A stretch of 64,000 bases of DNA from Acidobacteriota bacterium (GTDB lineage: Bacteria > Acidobacteriota > Holophagae > Holophagales > Holophagaceae): contig JAJYRN010000010.1 of NCBI GenBank assembly GCA_021794095.1, forward strand, positions 41,579-105,578, given 5' to 3'. Below the pieces are notes generated by a model. That model worked only from the letters and a program-made list of their open reading frames with translations. It had not been told where the DNA came from and ran no database searches. Below are positions 45,978 to 53,319 of this stretch, piece after piece. The translations under genes were made by a program, and so were the position numbers. The first letter of the stretch is position 1; each line of letters starts with the position of its first letter.

Positions 45978-47678
45978 ATGCACCCAACCCAACGCGCCCT
46001 GCTCCTCCAGCTCGCCGCAGGTGGCCGATGCAGCCTGCGCGAGGAGGGTCGATCCGCGCTGCAAGCCCTGGTCGAGGCGGGCCTGGCCCACAGGGTGGAC
46101 ACCACCCGCCAGCAGGATCAGGAAGCCCGCTATGAAGCCCTCCAGGAGAGGCATCGGCGTTTCCAGGAGGCCAAGGCCTGCCTGCGGCACCTGGAAGTCC
46201 GGATGGCCCCCCGCTCCCTCCTGGGCGGGCTGCGTTCCGCCAGCCGGCCCACGCCCCTGAGGCCCGATGATCCCGACCTGCTGCGCCTCTCGGTGCTGAT
46301 GCAGGAACTGGATGTCCGCCTGCCAGGAATGCCCGCCACGACGGACCTTCTGGGCAATCTCGGACGCATCCAGGACCGCATCTTCGTGGACAACCGGGCC
46401 TGCCTGGACCGCATGGCGCTGCTCGACCGCGAAATGGGCGTGTCCCAGAAGCACACGCCTCCGGGCGCCGACGTGGAAGAGGAAGGCCGCTACGCCCTCA
46501 CGCCCGCCGGCGAACGCACCCTGCCCGAGGCCCGGGCCCTGGAGGCCCTCGAAGCCGCGCTGCACGCGGTGGCAGGATCCAAGCGCCACCGGATTGACGA
46601 CTACTCCCTGTTCCGGGATGACCCCGCCAGCCTCCTCGGCCTGCTGCTGGAAGCCCAGGCCCTGGGAGAACTCCCATCCCGTGTGGTGGCCGGCTACGAG
46701 GTGCTGGCCGATGCCTTCGAACGCCTGGCGATCTACAACGACATCGGCGCCACCCGCGTGCGGAACGCCTTCCTGATGCGCCTGATCCGCGCCCATCCCG
46801 GCCAGCCCCAGGCCCCCTTCCTGTGGTGCAACCGGGAGCGCCTCCAGGCATTGATCGGCCGCATGCAGGAGCTGGCTCCGGCCTCGATGGCGGCCAGTCC
46901 CTGGCTCATCCTGTACGCCACGGACCTGCTCATCGCCGGCCCTGGGGACGTCCTCTCCGTCGGGGAGCCCGAGCGGCGCCTGATGCTCTACGGGGCCGTC
47001 CAGCAGCGGCTCACCCGCCAATGCCAGGGGGTGGATGTCAGCGACGGCCAGTTCCTGCGGCTGGCCCTGGCCATTCTGCATGGGGTGCTGCCGCGGAACA
47101 TCGCCAACCCCATGATCCTGGACCGCATGGTGGGGCGGATCGCCGAGGCCGCCATCGAGGCCATGCAGCATGCGCCAGCGGACCTGGGCGGCTCCGGGGC
47201 GCGCCTGCTCTTCGGGTTCCACCTGGCCCACCACGCCCAGTTCGCCCCGACCGACCTGGATGCCAGCGCCGAGGCCTACCTCCGGGTCGAAGCGCCCTTC
47301 CGCGGGCCCCAGCAGGAACGCCTGGCCTCCATCCAGGTGGTGCTCCACGCCCTGGTGACGCAGGACCGCGCGCTCCGGGCGGGTCTTTCGCTGACCCCGG
47401 AGGAGTACGCCGGAACCTTCTTCCGCATCCGGCGGCGGCTCCAGCAGAACAAGGACCTGGCCCGGGCCTTCGCCACCGAACGGGCCGTGGTGGACGACGA
47501 GCCCTTCCTGGCCGCGAATCTGACGGCCCAGGCTTATCTGACACGGCGATTAGATCCGGCCCGCGGCGCGACCGCGCCGAGCCGGCCCGATGTCAGCCTC
47601 GCCGGCGTCTATGAGCCCCCGGATCATGCCAGCGCCCCCCTTCTGGGCTTGCCCTTCGGAACCTTGATGCTGACCTGA
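45978..47678 (+). CDS. Large protein of unknown function (566 aa)
   Basis: I do not recognise a family. The protein is soluble, without signal peptide or membrane helices, rich in Ala, Leu, Arg and Glu and mostly helical. Residues about 1-35 (MHPTQRALLLQLAAGGRCSL ...) and a later RYALTPAGERTLPEARALE have the look of winged-helix or marR-like elements, but no clear HTH can be assigned. The central and C-terminal parts have many amphipathic helices (TRVRNAFLMRLIRAHPGQ, LYGAVQQRLTRQCQG). Codon use matches the neighbours. The frame is open from 45771; 45978 is chosen because the upstream part overlaps the serC end and lacks protein character. It stands alone between serC and an acyltransferase gene. 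Confidence 0.7.
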   Translation: MHPTQRALLLQLAAGGRCSLREEGRSALQALVEAGLAHRVDTTRQQDQEARYEALQERHRRFQEAKACLRHLEVRMAPRSLLGGLRSASRPTPLRPDDPDLLRLSVLMQELDVRLPGMPATTDLLGNLGRIQDRIFVDNRACLDRMALLDREMGVSQKHTPPGADVEEEGRYALTPAGERTLPEARALEALEAALHAVAGSKRHRIDDYSLFRDDPASLLGLLLEAQALGELPSRVVAGYEVLADAFERLAIYNDIGATRVRNAFLMRLIRAHPGQPQAPFLWCNRERLQALIGRMQELAPASMAASPWLILYATDLLIAGPGDVLSVGEPERRLMLYGAVQQRLTRQCQGVDVSDGQFLRLALAILHGVLPRNIANPMILDRMVGRIAEAAIEAMQHAPADLGGSGARLLFGFHLAHHAQFAPTDLDASAEAYLRVEAPFRGPQQERLASIQVVLHALVTQDRALRAGLSLTPEEYAGTFFRIRRRLQQNKDLARAFATERAVVDDEPFLAANLTAQAYLTRRLDPARGATAPSRPDVSLAGVYEPPDHASAPLLGLPFGTLMLT

Positions 47679-47719
47679 CCGCTCCGGTTCAGCTACCCTG
47701 AGTCAGTCGCGAGGGGCCC

Positions 47720-48628
47720 GTGTTCACCTCCATCCGCTCCACCCTGAAGGCCACCCTTGCCAGCTCCCTCCTAGTGGCCAATGTGCTCGCCATCTGCTCG
47801 GGCATGGTCCCCTTCGTCCTCCTCAAGCTCACCGTCCCCCGGGGCGCCGTGCGCCGTGCGACGGACCGGGCCCTCAACGCCATGGCGGAGGCCTGGATCG
47901 CCATCAACGGCTGGTGGATGGCCCTGGTACAGCGTACCCGCTGGGATGTGCGCGGCGTGGAGGGCCTGCAGCGCCGCGGCTGGTACCTGGTGAACGCCAA
48001 CCACCAGAGCTGGGTGGACATCCTGGTGCTCCAGAAGGTCTTCAACCGGCGCGTGCCCTTCCTGAAGTTCTTCCTCAAGCGGGAGCTGTTCTACGTGCCC
48101 ATCATAGGCCTGGCCTGGTGGGCCCTGGATTTTCCCTTCGTGCGCCGGAAGGGCGGGAAGAAGGGCCGGGGCCTGGATCTCGCCACCACCCGCAAGGCCT
48201 GCGATCGCTTCAAGCAGATTCCCACCTCGGTCATCAATTTCCTCGAAGGCACCCGTTTCAGCCGGGCCAAGCATGCGGCCCAGGGCTCGCCCTACCGCCA
48301 CCTCCTGAAACCCCGGATCGGCGGCCTCGCCACGGCCCTGGGGGCCATGGGCGAGCGTTTCGACGCCATGCTCGATGTCACCATCCACTACCCTCAGGGC
48401 GTGCCCACCTTCTGGGATCTGCTGTCCGGCAAGGTGCGCGAGGTGGTCGTGCGGGTGCGCGAACTGGAAATCCCGAAGGATCTCCTGGGCGGCGACTACG
48501 AGGGTGATCCCGCGTTCCGCGCCCGCGTCCAGGCCTGGGTCCAGGCGCTGTGGGCCGAGAAAGACCGCTGCCTCGAAGAACTGGCCCACCCCTGCGCGCC
48601 GATCCCCGCCCCGGAGTCCGTGGCCTAG
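47720..48628 (+). CDS. 1-acyl-sn-glycerol-3-phosphate acyltransferase (YihG-like)
   Basis: A 302-residue acyltransferase with an N-terminal membrane segment (about 14-38) and the PlsC domain: NANHQSWVD (catalytic HX4D), then LKRELFYVPIIGLAWW and the EGTRFS motif (FLEGTRFSRAKH). The pattern is that of the YihG/LCLAT-type branch that makes phosphatidic acid or remodels phospholipids at the inner membrane. The start is GTG at 47720 with GAGGGG about 6 bases upstream. Its stop TAG is directly followed by the stop of the convergent motB gene, without a spacer. Confidence 0.9.
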   Translation: MFTSIRSTLKATLASSLLVANVLAICSGMVPFVLLKLTVPRGAVRRATDRALNAMAEAWIAINGWWMALVQRTRWDVRGVEGLQRRGWYLVNANHQSWVDILVLQKVFNRRVPFLKFFLKRELFYVPIIGLAWWALDFPFVRRKGGKKGRGLDLATTRKACDRFKQIPTSVINFLEGTRFSRAKHAAQGSPYRHLLKPRIGGLATALGAMGERFDAMLDVTIHYPQGVPTFWDLLSGKVREVVVRVRELEIPKDLLGGDYEGDPAFRARVQAWVQALWAEKDRCLEELAHPCAPIPAPESVA

Positions 48629-49510
48629 CTAGGGCCTGGGCGCGCCCTTGGGGATTTGGCCCACTGGCACAGAGGGCTGGGCCTTCTGGCGCTGGGTCTC
48701 GGCGGCCTCTCCGGCGGAGGAGAGCACCACAATGGAGATGCGGCGGTTTCGAGCATCCTTGGGATCCAGCCCCTCTACGGGCATGGTGTCGGCGTAGCCG
48801 GTGACGCGCCGGACCTGATCTGGCCGCAGGCCGTGGGGCGCGCTCACCATCACGCGGCGGGCAGCGTTGGCGCGGTCGCTGCTGAGCTCCCAGTTGGTGT
48901 AGGCATTGTTGGGGTACTGCTGGCTGTCCGTGTGTCCGCCGATAACCACATGGTTCGGCAGCTTGCCCAGCTCCCGGGCAATCTCCTGGAGGATGGACAG
49001 GGTGTAGGGCTTCAGCTTGGCACTGCCCGAATCAAACAGGGCCTGGTTCGCCTTGTCCTGGATCTGGATGCGGAGGCCCTCATCTGTGAAATCCAGGTGG
49101 ATCTGGTCCTTGAAGACCTTCAGCAGTTCGTCGTTGTTGAACGCGCCCTGGATGGCGTTCGCGGTGGACTGGAGGGCCTGGCGCTCCCGCTCCGCCGCCG
49201 GGGTGGTGTCCCGGCTGCCATCGGGCCCCGGCGCCATGCCACGCCCACCGGGCAGAATGCCCTTGCCGTAGTTGGCGAGAATCTCCTTCCCGCGCTGGGT
49301 GTTGAAGAAGTTGGGATCCTGGAACATGCCCGCGATGCCGGCCTTGGTGTTCTTGTCGGCGCTGTTGAGCAGCCACATCAGCAGGAAGAAGGCCATCATC
49401 GCGGTCACGAAATCGGCGTAGGCCACCTTCCAGGCCCCGCCGTGGGCGCCGCCGTGGCTGCCCTTCTTCTTCACGATGCGGATCTTGACGTCCGCCTGCT
49501 GGTCGGCCAA
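48629..49510 (-). CDS. motB: Flagellar motor stator protein MotB
   Basis: A 293-residue inner-membrane protein that anchors the stator to peptidoglycan. The single transmembrane helix YADFVTAMMAFFLLMWLL contains the proton-binding Asp33. A plug and linker region follows, then an OmpA-like peptidoglycan-binding domain (VVIGGHTDSQQYPNNAYTNWELSSDRANAARRVM, split here as HTDS and WELSSDRA motifs). The C-terminal tail is Pro/Ala/Gln-rich. It lies 6 bases downstream of motA on the same strand, so the two form an operon. Presence of motAB implies flagellar motility in this organism. Confidence 0.96.
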   Translation of the reverse strand: MADQQADVKIRIVKKKGSHGGAHGGAWKVAYADFVTAMMAFFLLMWLLNSADKNTKAGIAGMFQDPNFFNTQRGKEILANYGKGILPGGRGMAPGPDGSRDTTPAAERERQALQSTANAIQGAFNNDELLKVFKDQIHLDFTDEGLRIQIQDKANQALFDSGSAKLKPYTLSILQEIARELGKLPNHVVIGGHTDSQQYPNNAYTNWELSSDRANAARRVMVSAPHGLRPDQVRRVTGYADTMPVEGLDPKDARNRRISIVVLSSAGEAAETQRQKAQPSVPVGQIPKGAPRP

Positions 49511-49516
49511 TGCGCG

Positions 49517-50383
49517 CTACCTCGGCTTGATCTGCCGCACCACTTCCTCCAATTCGCCCGAGCCCGGGCGTTCGGTGGAGGGGATGTTCCGGCGGGCGAA
49601 TTCCACGGCGGTCACAGGGGCGGCGCCATTGCCGAAGCTGGTGAGGCCCGAGCGCAGGCAGTTGAAATAGAAGGCTTCGGCACCGTTCACGGCGTCAATG
49701 TGCTTGGCCAGGGGCGAGAACACCCCGTAGGAAAGCAGGATGCCCAGGAAGGTGCCCACCAGGGCCGAGCCCACGTGTTCGCCGATGACGTTGGGGGGCT
49801 GGTCCAGGAAGCCCATGGTGATCACCACGCCCATCACGGCCGCCACGATACCGAAGGCCGGGAAGGCATCGGCCATCACACTCAACGAGGCGCCGGGAGC
49901 AGCGTTCTCCGCGTGGTGGACATCCAGATCCGTATCCATCACCAGGTCAATCTCGTCCATCTTCGCGCTGCCGTTGATGAGCAGCTTCATGGAGTCGCAG
50001 AAGAAATCCAGGGCGTGGTGGTTCTCCAGGAACGTGGGGTATTTCTTGAAGATTGCCGAATTGTGCGGGTCGTTCACATCCTGTTCCAGGGCGAGCAGGC
50101 CGCCCTTCTTGATGTTCACGAAGACCTCGTACTGCATCATCAGCATTTCCATGAACACGGGCTTCGTGTAGGGACTGCCCTTCAAGGGCTTGGTGATGTC
50201 CCCCATCACCCGCTTGATGAGCCCCATGGGGTTCGCGGCCAGGAAGGAGCCGACCGCCGCGCCCAGGATGATGATGCCTTCGGCCGGCAGCGGGTGAAGC
50301 AGGATGGGGATCTTGCCGCCTTCAATGAGGTAGCCGGTGACCACCGCACCGAACACCATCACCAGGCCGATGATAAAAAACAT
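49517..50383 (-). CDS. motA: Flagellar motor stator protein MotA
   Basis: A 288-residue inner-membrane protein with four predicted helices: two near the N-terminus (MFFIIGLVMVFGAVVTGYLI and GIIILGAAVGSFLAANPMG) and two in the second half (ASLSVMADAFPAFGIVAAVMG and GSALVGTFLGILLSYGVFSP). The large cytoplasmic loop carries charged residues that contact FliG. The C-terminus is extended with REG-like basic residues. It is the first gene of a motA-motB pair. A sequence GCCGATGA upstream (50410-50403) resembles part of a sigma-28 -10 box, but the -35 match is poor. Confidence 0.95.
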   Translation of the reverse strand: MFFIIGLVMVFGAVVTGYLIEGGKIPILLHPLPAEGIIILGAAVGSFLAANPMGLIKRVMGDITKPLKGSPYTKPVFMEMLMMQYEVFVNIKKGGLLALEQDVNDPHNSAIFKKYPTFLENHHALDFFCDSMKLLINGSAKMDEIDLVMDTDLDVHHAENAAPGASLSVMADAFPAFGIVAAVMGVVITMGFLDQPPNVIGEHVGSALVGTFLGILLSYGVFSPLAKHIDAVNGAEAFYFNCLRSGLTSFGNGAAPVTAVEFARRNIPSTERPGSGELEEVVRQIKPR

Positions 50384-50484
50384 GCGCCCACTCCTGGTCT
50401 GCTCATCGGCGGAGGAGGCCCGGAAGTGAATTCTGGGCTCGGAGGCCCCCCGACGCCCTGGCAGAATGGAGGGCTGGAGGCACC

Positions 50485-51477
50485 ATGAGCCCGTCCACCC
50501 CGTCCCTCGGCCCCATCGGCAGCTTCGTGAAGCACCATTTCCGCCATTTCAACGCCGCCGCCCTGGTGGATGCGGCGGAAGGCTACCGGACCTTCCTGGA
50601 CGGCGGGGGCCAGATGATGCTCTCCATGGCGGGCGCCATGAGCACGGCGGAGCTGGGGCTCTCCCTGGCGGAGATGATCCGGCAGGACAAGATCCACCTC
50701 ATCACCTGCACCGGCGCCAACCTGGAGGAGGACATCTTCAACTTGGTGGCCCACGATTTCTACGAGCGGGTGCCCCAGTACCGGGACCTGACCCCCACGG
50801 ACGAGAAGGCCTTGCTCGATCGCCACATGAACCGGGTGACCGACACCTGCATCCCCGAAATGGAGGCCATGCGCCGCATGGAGAAGGCCATGCTGGAGGT
50901 GTGGATGGCGGCGGACGCCAAGGGCGAGCGCTACTTCCCCCACGAGTTCTTCCAGCAGGTGCTGAAGAGCGGCAAGTACGAGCCGTACTACCAGATTGAT
51001 CCGAAGCATTCCTGGATGCTGGCGGCCCTTGAGAAGAACGTGCCCATCGTCGTGCCCGGCTGGGAGGACAGCACCCTGGGCAACATGTACGCCGCCGCCG
51101 TGATCCGCGGGGACATCAAGAACGTCCACACCGTGCGCACCGGCATCGAGTACATGACCTGGCTGGCCGAGCACTACACGAAGGCGACGCAGGACGCGCC
51201 CCTGGGCATGTTCCAGATCGGCGGCGGCATCGCCGGCGACTTCCCCATCTGTGTGGTGCCCATGCTGCACCAGGATCTGGAGCGCACGGGCGTGCCCCTC
51301 TGGGGCTATTTCTGCCAGATCAGCGACAGCACCACCAGCTACGGCTCCTACTCCGGCGCCGTGCCCAACGAGAAAATCACCTGGGGCAAGCTGGGCGCAA
51401 ACACCCCGAAGTTCATCGTGGAGAGCGACGCCACCATCGTGGCCCCGCTGATCTTCGCTTACCTGCTGGGCTGGTAG
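50485..51477 (+). CDS. Deoxyhypusine synthase-like protein (bacterial)
   Basis: A 330-residue member of the deoxyhypusine synthase superfamily, NAD-dependent enzymes that transfer a 4-aminobutyl group from spermidine. Conserved blocks include MLSMAGAMSTAELG, TCTGANLEEDIFN, VPGWEDSTLGN, FQIGGGIAGDFPI, DSTTSYGSYSGAVPNEKITWGKL (with the Lys region of the active site) and SDATIVAPLIFAYL. Bacteria lack eIF5A, so this group is thought to act on another acceptor, for example in homospermidine formation; the substrate here is unknown. The gene is divergent from motA and convergent with a methyltransferase gene. Confidence 0.88.
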   Translation: MSPSTPSLGPIGSFVKHHFRHFNAAALVDAAEGYRTFLDGGGQMMLSMAGAMSTAELGLSLAEMIRQDKIHLITCTGANLEEDIFNLVAHDFYERVPQYRDLTPTDEKALLDRHMNRVTDTCIPEMEAMRRMEKAMLEVWMAADAKGERYFPHEFFQQVLKSGKYEPYYQIDPKHSWMLAALEKNVPIVVPGWEDSTLGNMYAAAVIRGDIKNVHTVRTGIEYMTWLAEHYTKATQDAPLGMFQIGGGIAGDFPICVVPMLHQDLERTGVPLWGYFCQISDSTTSYGSYSGAVPNEKITWGKLGANTPKFIVESDATIVAPLIFAYLLGW

Positions 51478-51489
51478 GCGGGCCGACGG

Positions 51490-52236
51490 TTAGCGCAGGT
51501 TCCAGACCAGCAGTCGGGCGCCGGGACGGCCTCTCACGGGGACGACCCGGTCCGGTGCCTGTCCGGGGATCTCGAAACTGTGGCTGATGAGCTGGCTGCC
51601 GGGTTTCATCTCGCGCAGCGCCTTGGCCCAGAGCGCCGGCATGGGCACGGGCGACAGGAAGGCATAGGCCACATCCATGTCCGCCAGATCCACGCGCCAC
51701 AGGCTGCCCAGGTGGATGTGGGCGTTGGGCAGGGGCAGGCAGCGCAGCCAGGCCACCAGCCAGGACACGAGCGAGGCCTCCACGCCGAGGAACTGCCCGT
51801 CGGGACGCGTCCGGGCGAGATGGGCCACGGGCCCGCCGAGGCCGCAGCCCAGGTCCACGAACCGCAGGGGGCCTTCGGGCAGCAGCGCGCCCAGCTGGTC
51901 GCAGGCATCCCGGCTGGCCAGGTAGAGGGGCACCCGGGTAACCAGTCCCCCGCCGAACACGAGCGCCAGGGCCAGGAAGCCGCTCAGGTAGAGCCAGGCG
52001 GGCACCGCCGCGCCCCAGAGCAGCCAGCCCAGGAAGGGCAGGACGGCCTGGAGGAGCAGCCAGCGGGGTTCCAGATGGAGACCCCGGGAAAGCCACACGG
52101 CCAGCGTGGCCTGCAGCAGCACCCAGACGAGGGGCGGGAATCTCAGGCCCAGACGGGCCAGGACGAGGATGGCAAGGAAGCCCAGGCCCTGCGCCAGCAG
52201 GGCGCGGAGGACCGGAGGCAGGCGGCGGAACGGCAT
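51490..52236 (-). CDS. Membrane-anchored class I SAM-dependent methyltransferase
   Basis: A 248-residue protein with three hydrophobic segments in the first ~100 residues (ALLAQGLGFLAILVLARLGL, PPLVWVLLQATLAVWLS, LYLSGFLALALVFGGGLV) and a Rossmann methyltransferase domain after them. Motif I is FVDLGCGLGGPVAHLA, with the acidic ribose-binding Glu in FLGVEAS. The methyl acceptor is unknown; a membrane or lipid substrate is suggested only by the anchor. Its start lies 17 bp from the divergent gluQ start, with a symmetrical TATCCTA/TAGGATA sequence between. Confidence 0.83.
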   Translation of the reverse strand: MPFRRLPPVLRALLAQGLGFLAILVLARLGLRFPPLVWVLLQATLAVWLSRGLHLEPRWLLLQAVLPFLGWLLWGAAVPAWLYLSGFLALALVFGGGLVTRVPLYLASRDACDQLGALLPEGPLRFVDLGCGLGGPVAHLARTRPDGQFLGVEASLVSWLVAWLRCLPLPNAHIHLGSLWRVDLADMDVAYAFLSPVPMPALWAKALREMKPGSQLISHSFEIPGQAPDRVVPVRGRPGARLLVWNLR

Positions 52237-52241
52237 GCCCC

Positions 52242-52248
52242 TATCCTA
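52242..52248. promoter_or_regulatory. Possible shared, symmetrical -10 element
   Basis: TATCCT (52242-52247) on the plus strand ends 6 bases before the gluQ GTG, and TAGGAT on the minus strand (52248-52243) ends 6 bases before the methyltransferase ATG. This is the geometry of a bidirectional -10 with transcripts starting at or near both start codons. No -35 match is clear on either side, so this is a candidate only. Confidence 0.35.
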
Positions 52249-52253
52249 GACCG

Positions 52254-53156
52254 GTGACCACCATCGGCCGCTTCGCCCCCTCGCCCACGGGTGTCCTGCA
52301 CCTGGGCAACCTGCGCACCGCGCTGGCTTCCTGGCTGTCGGCCCGGGCCGCGGGCGGGCGCTGGATCGTGCGGATGGAGGATGTGGACGGCCCCCGCTGC
52401 CACCGCGACCTGGGCGAGGCCCAGCTCCGCGACCTCGCGGCCCTGGGGCTTGAAAGCGATGTGCCCGTGCTCTGGCAGTCGGAGCGCGCGGCGGCCTATC
52501 GCGCGGCCCTGGACGCGCTCCACACGGCTGGACGGCTCTACCCCTGCGCCTGCAGCCGCAAGGATCTCCAGAAGCTCGCCAGCGCCCCGCACGCGGAGGA
52601 TGGCCTGCGCCCCTACCCGGGCCGCTGCCGGGAGCGGGTCTGGGAGGGTTTCGACCGGGCGCTGCGGTTCCGCCTGCCGGAGGGCGAGGTGGCCTGGAGC
52701 GACTGCCTCCTGGGGCCCCAGACGGATGATCCGGCCCGTCTCACGGGGGATCCGCTCCTCTTCCGCCGCGATGGCTGCTTCGCCTACCACCTGGCCGTGG
52801 GGGTGGACGATGGCGCCCAGGGCGTCACCGAGGTGGTGCGGGGCGCCGATCTTCGGGCTGTCACCGCCACCCAGATCCGACTGCAGGAGGCCCTGGGCTT
52901 GCCGCGACCGGCCTACGCCCACCTGGGCCTCGTGGCCGCCCTGGACGGCAGCCGCCTGGGCAAGCGGGACGGAGCCCTGGGGCTCGCGGCCCTGGCGGCA
53001 CAGGGCGTCACCACCCCCGAACTCCTCGGCTGGCTGGGCTGGAGCCTGGGCTGCCTCGATCGCCCGGAGCCCTGCGCCGCCCGGGACTTGATCCCCGCCT
53101 TTGGCTGGGCCCGCGTCCCCCAGGGCGAGGTCCGCATCCCCGCCGCCTGGGCCTGA
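52254..53156 (+). CDS. gluQ: Glutamyl-Q tRNA(Asp) synthetase
   Basis: A 300-residue paralogue of glutamyl-tRNA synthetase that lacks the anticodon-binding domain and attaches glutamate to queuosine in tRNA(Asp). The N-terminus RFAPSPTGVLHLGNLRTAL carries the HIGH-like HLGN motif. Zinc ligands CAC (C98, C100), Y121 and C125 are as in GluQ. The KMSKS equivalent is a degenerate LGKRDG. Length is normal for GluQRS and too short for GltX. Start is GTG at 52254. A 47-nt palindromic element begins exactly 6 bases after the stop. Confidence 0.94.
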   Translation: MTTIGRFAPSPTGVLHLGNLRTALASWLSARAAGGRWIVRMEDVDGPRCHRDLGEAQLRDLAALGLESDVPVLWQSERAAAYRAALDALHTAGRLYPCACSRKDLQKLASAPHAEDGLRPYPGRCRERVWEGFDRALRFRLPEGEVAWSDCLLGPQTDDPARLTGDPLLFRRDGCFAYHLAVGVDDGAQGVTEVVRGADLRAVTATQIRLQEALGLPRPAYAHLGLVAALDGSRLGKRDGALGLAALAAQGVTTPELLGWLGWSLGCLDRPEPCAARDLIPAFGWARVPQGEVRIPAAWA

Positions 53157-53162
53157 CATCAA

Positions 53163-53209
53163 CGAGGGGGGACCGCCTGCTCGCCTTCGGCTCGCGATGT
53201 CCCCCCTCG
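53163..53209 (+). repeat. 47-nt palindromic element after gluQ
   Basis: Arms CGAGGGGGGAC and GTCCCCCCTCG (11 bp, perfect) with a 25-nt loop starting CGCCTGCTCGCC, nearly identical to the copy after serC. It begins exactly 6 bases after the gluQ stop codon and has the same orientation relative to its upstream gene as the other copies. Confidence 0.8.
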
Positions 53210-53218
53210 TGCACCCCC

Positions 53219-53319
53219 ACGTGGTGTCCCGGCCAAGCCGGGATACCACGTCTGATCCGCATCGGTACCACACGGGAGCGGCCGGAGCCGCTCCCGTTGG
53301 AAGGCCGGTGGGATCAGAC
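53219..53319. terminator. Two further strong hairpins between convergent gluQ and M16 peptidase genes
   Basis: First, ACGTGGTGTCCCGGC (53219-53233) pairs with GCCGGGATACCACGT (53237-53251), 15 bp with one G-T pair. Second, GTCTGATCC (53250-53258) pairs with GGATCAGAC (53311-53319) around an inner perfect 10-bp hairpin, CGGGAGCGGC / GCCGCTCCCG (53273-53296). The second ends exactly at the M16 stop codon. No T-runs, so these are hairpins of uncertain mechanism, plausibly ending or protecting both transcripts. Confidence 0.55.

Noticed and set aside
45897..47348. 483-codon open frame on the minus strand opposite the unknown 566-residue gene
   Set aside because: Its composition is typical of an antisense shadow, while the plus-strand frame has normal helical protein character.
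50384..50430. Sigma-28 promoter for motAB (GCCGATGA)
   Set aside because: The -10 part is close, but the -35 at the right distance matches only about half of TAAA, so support is too weak.
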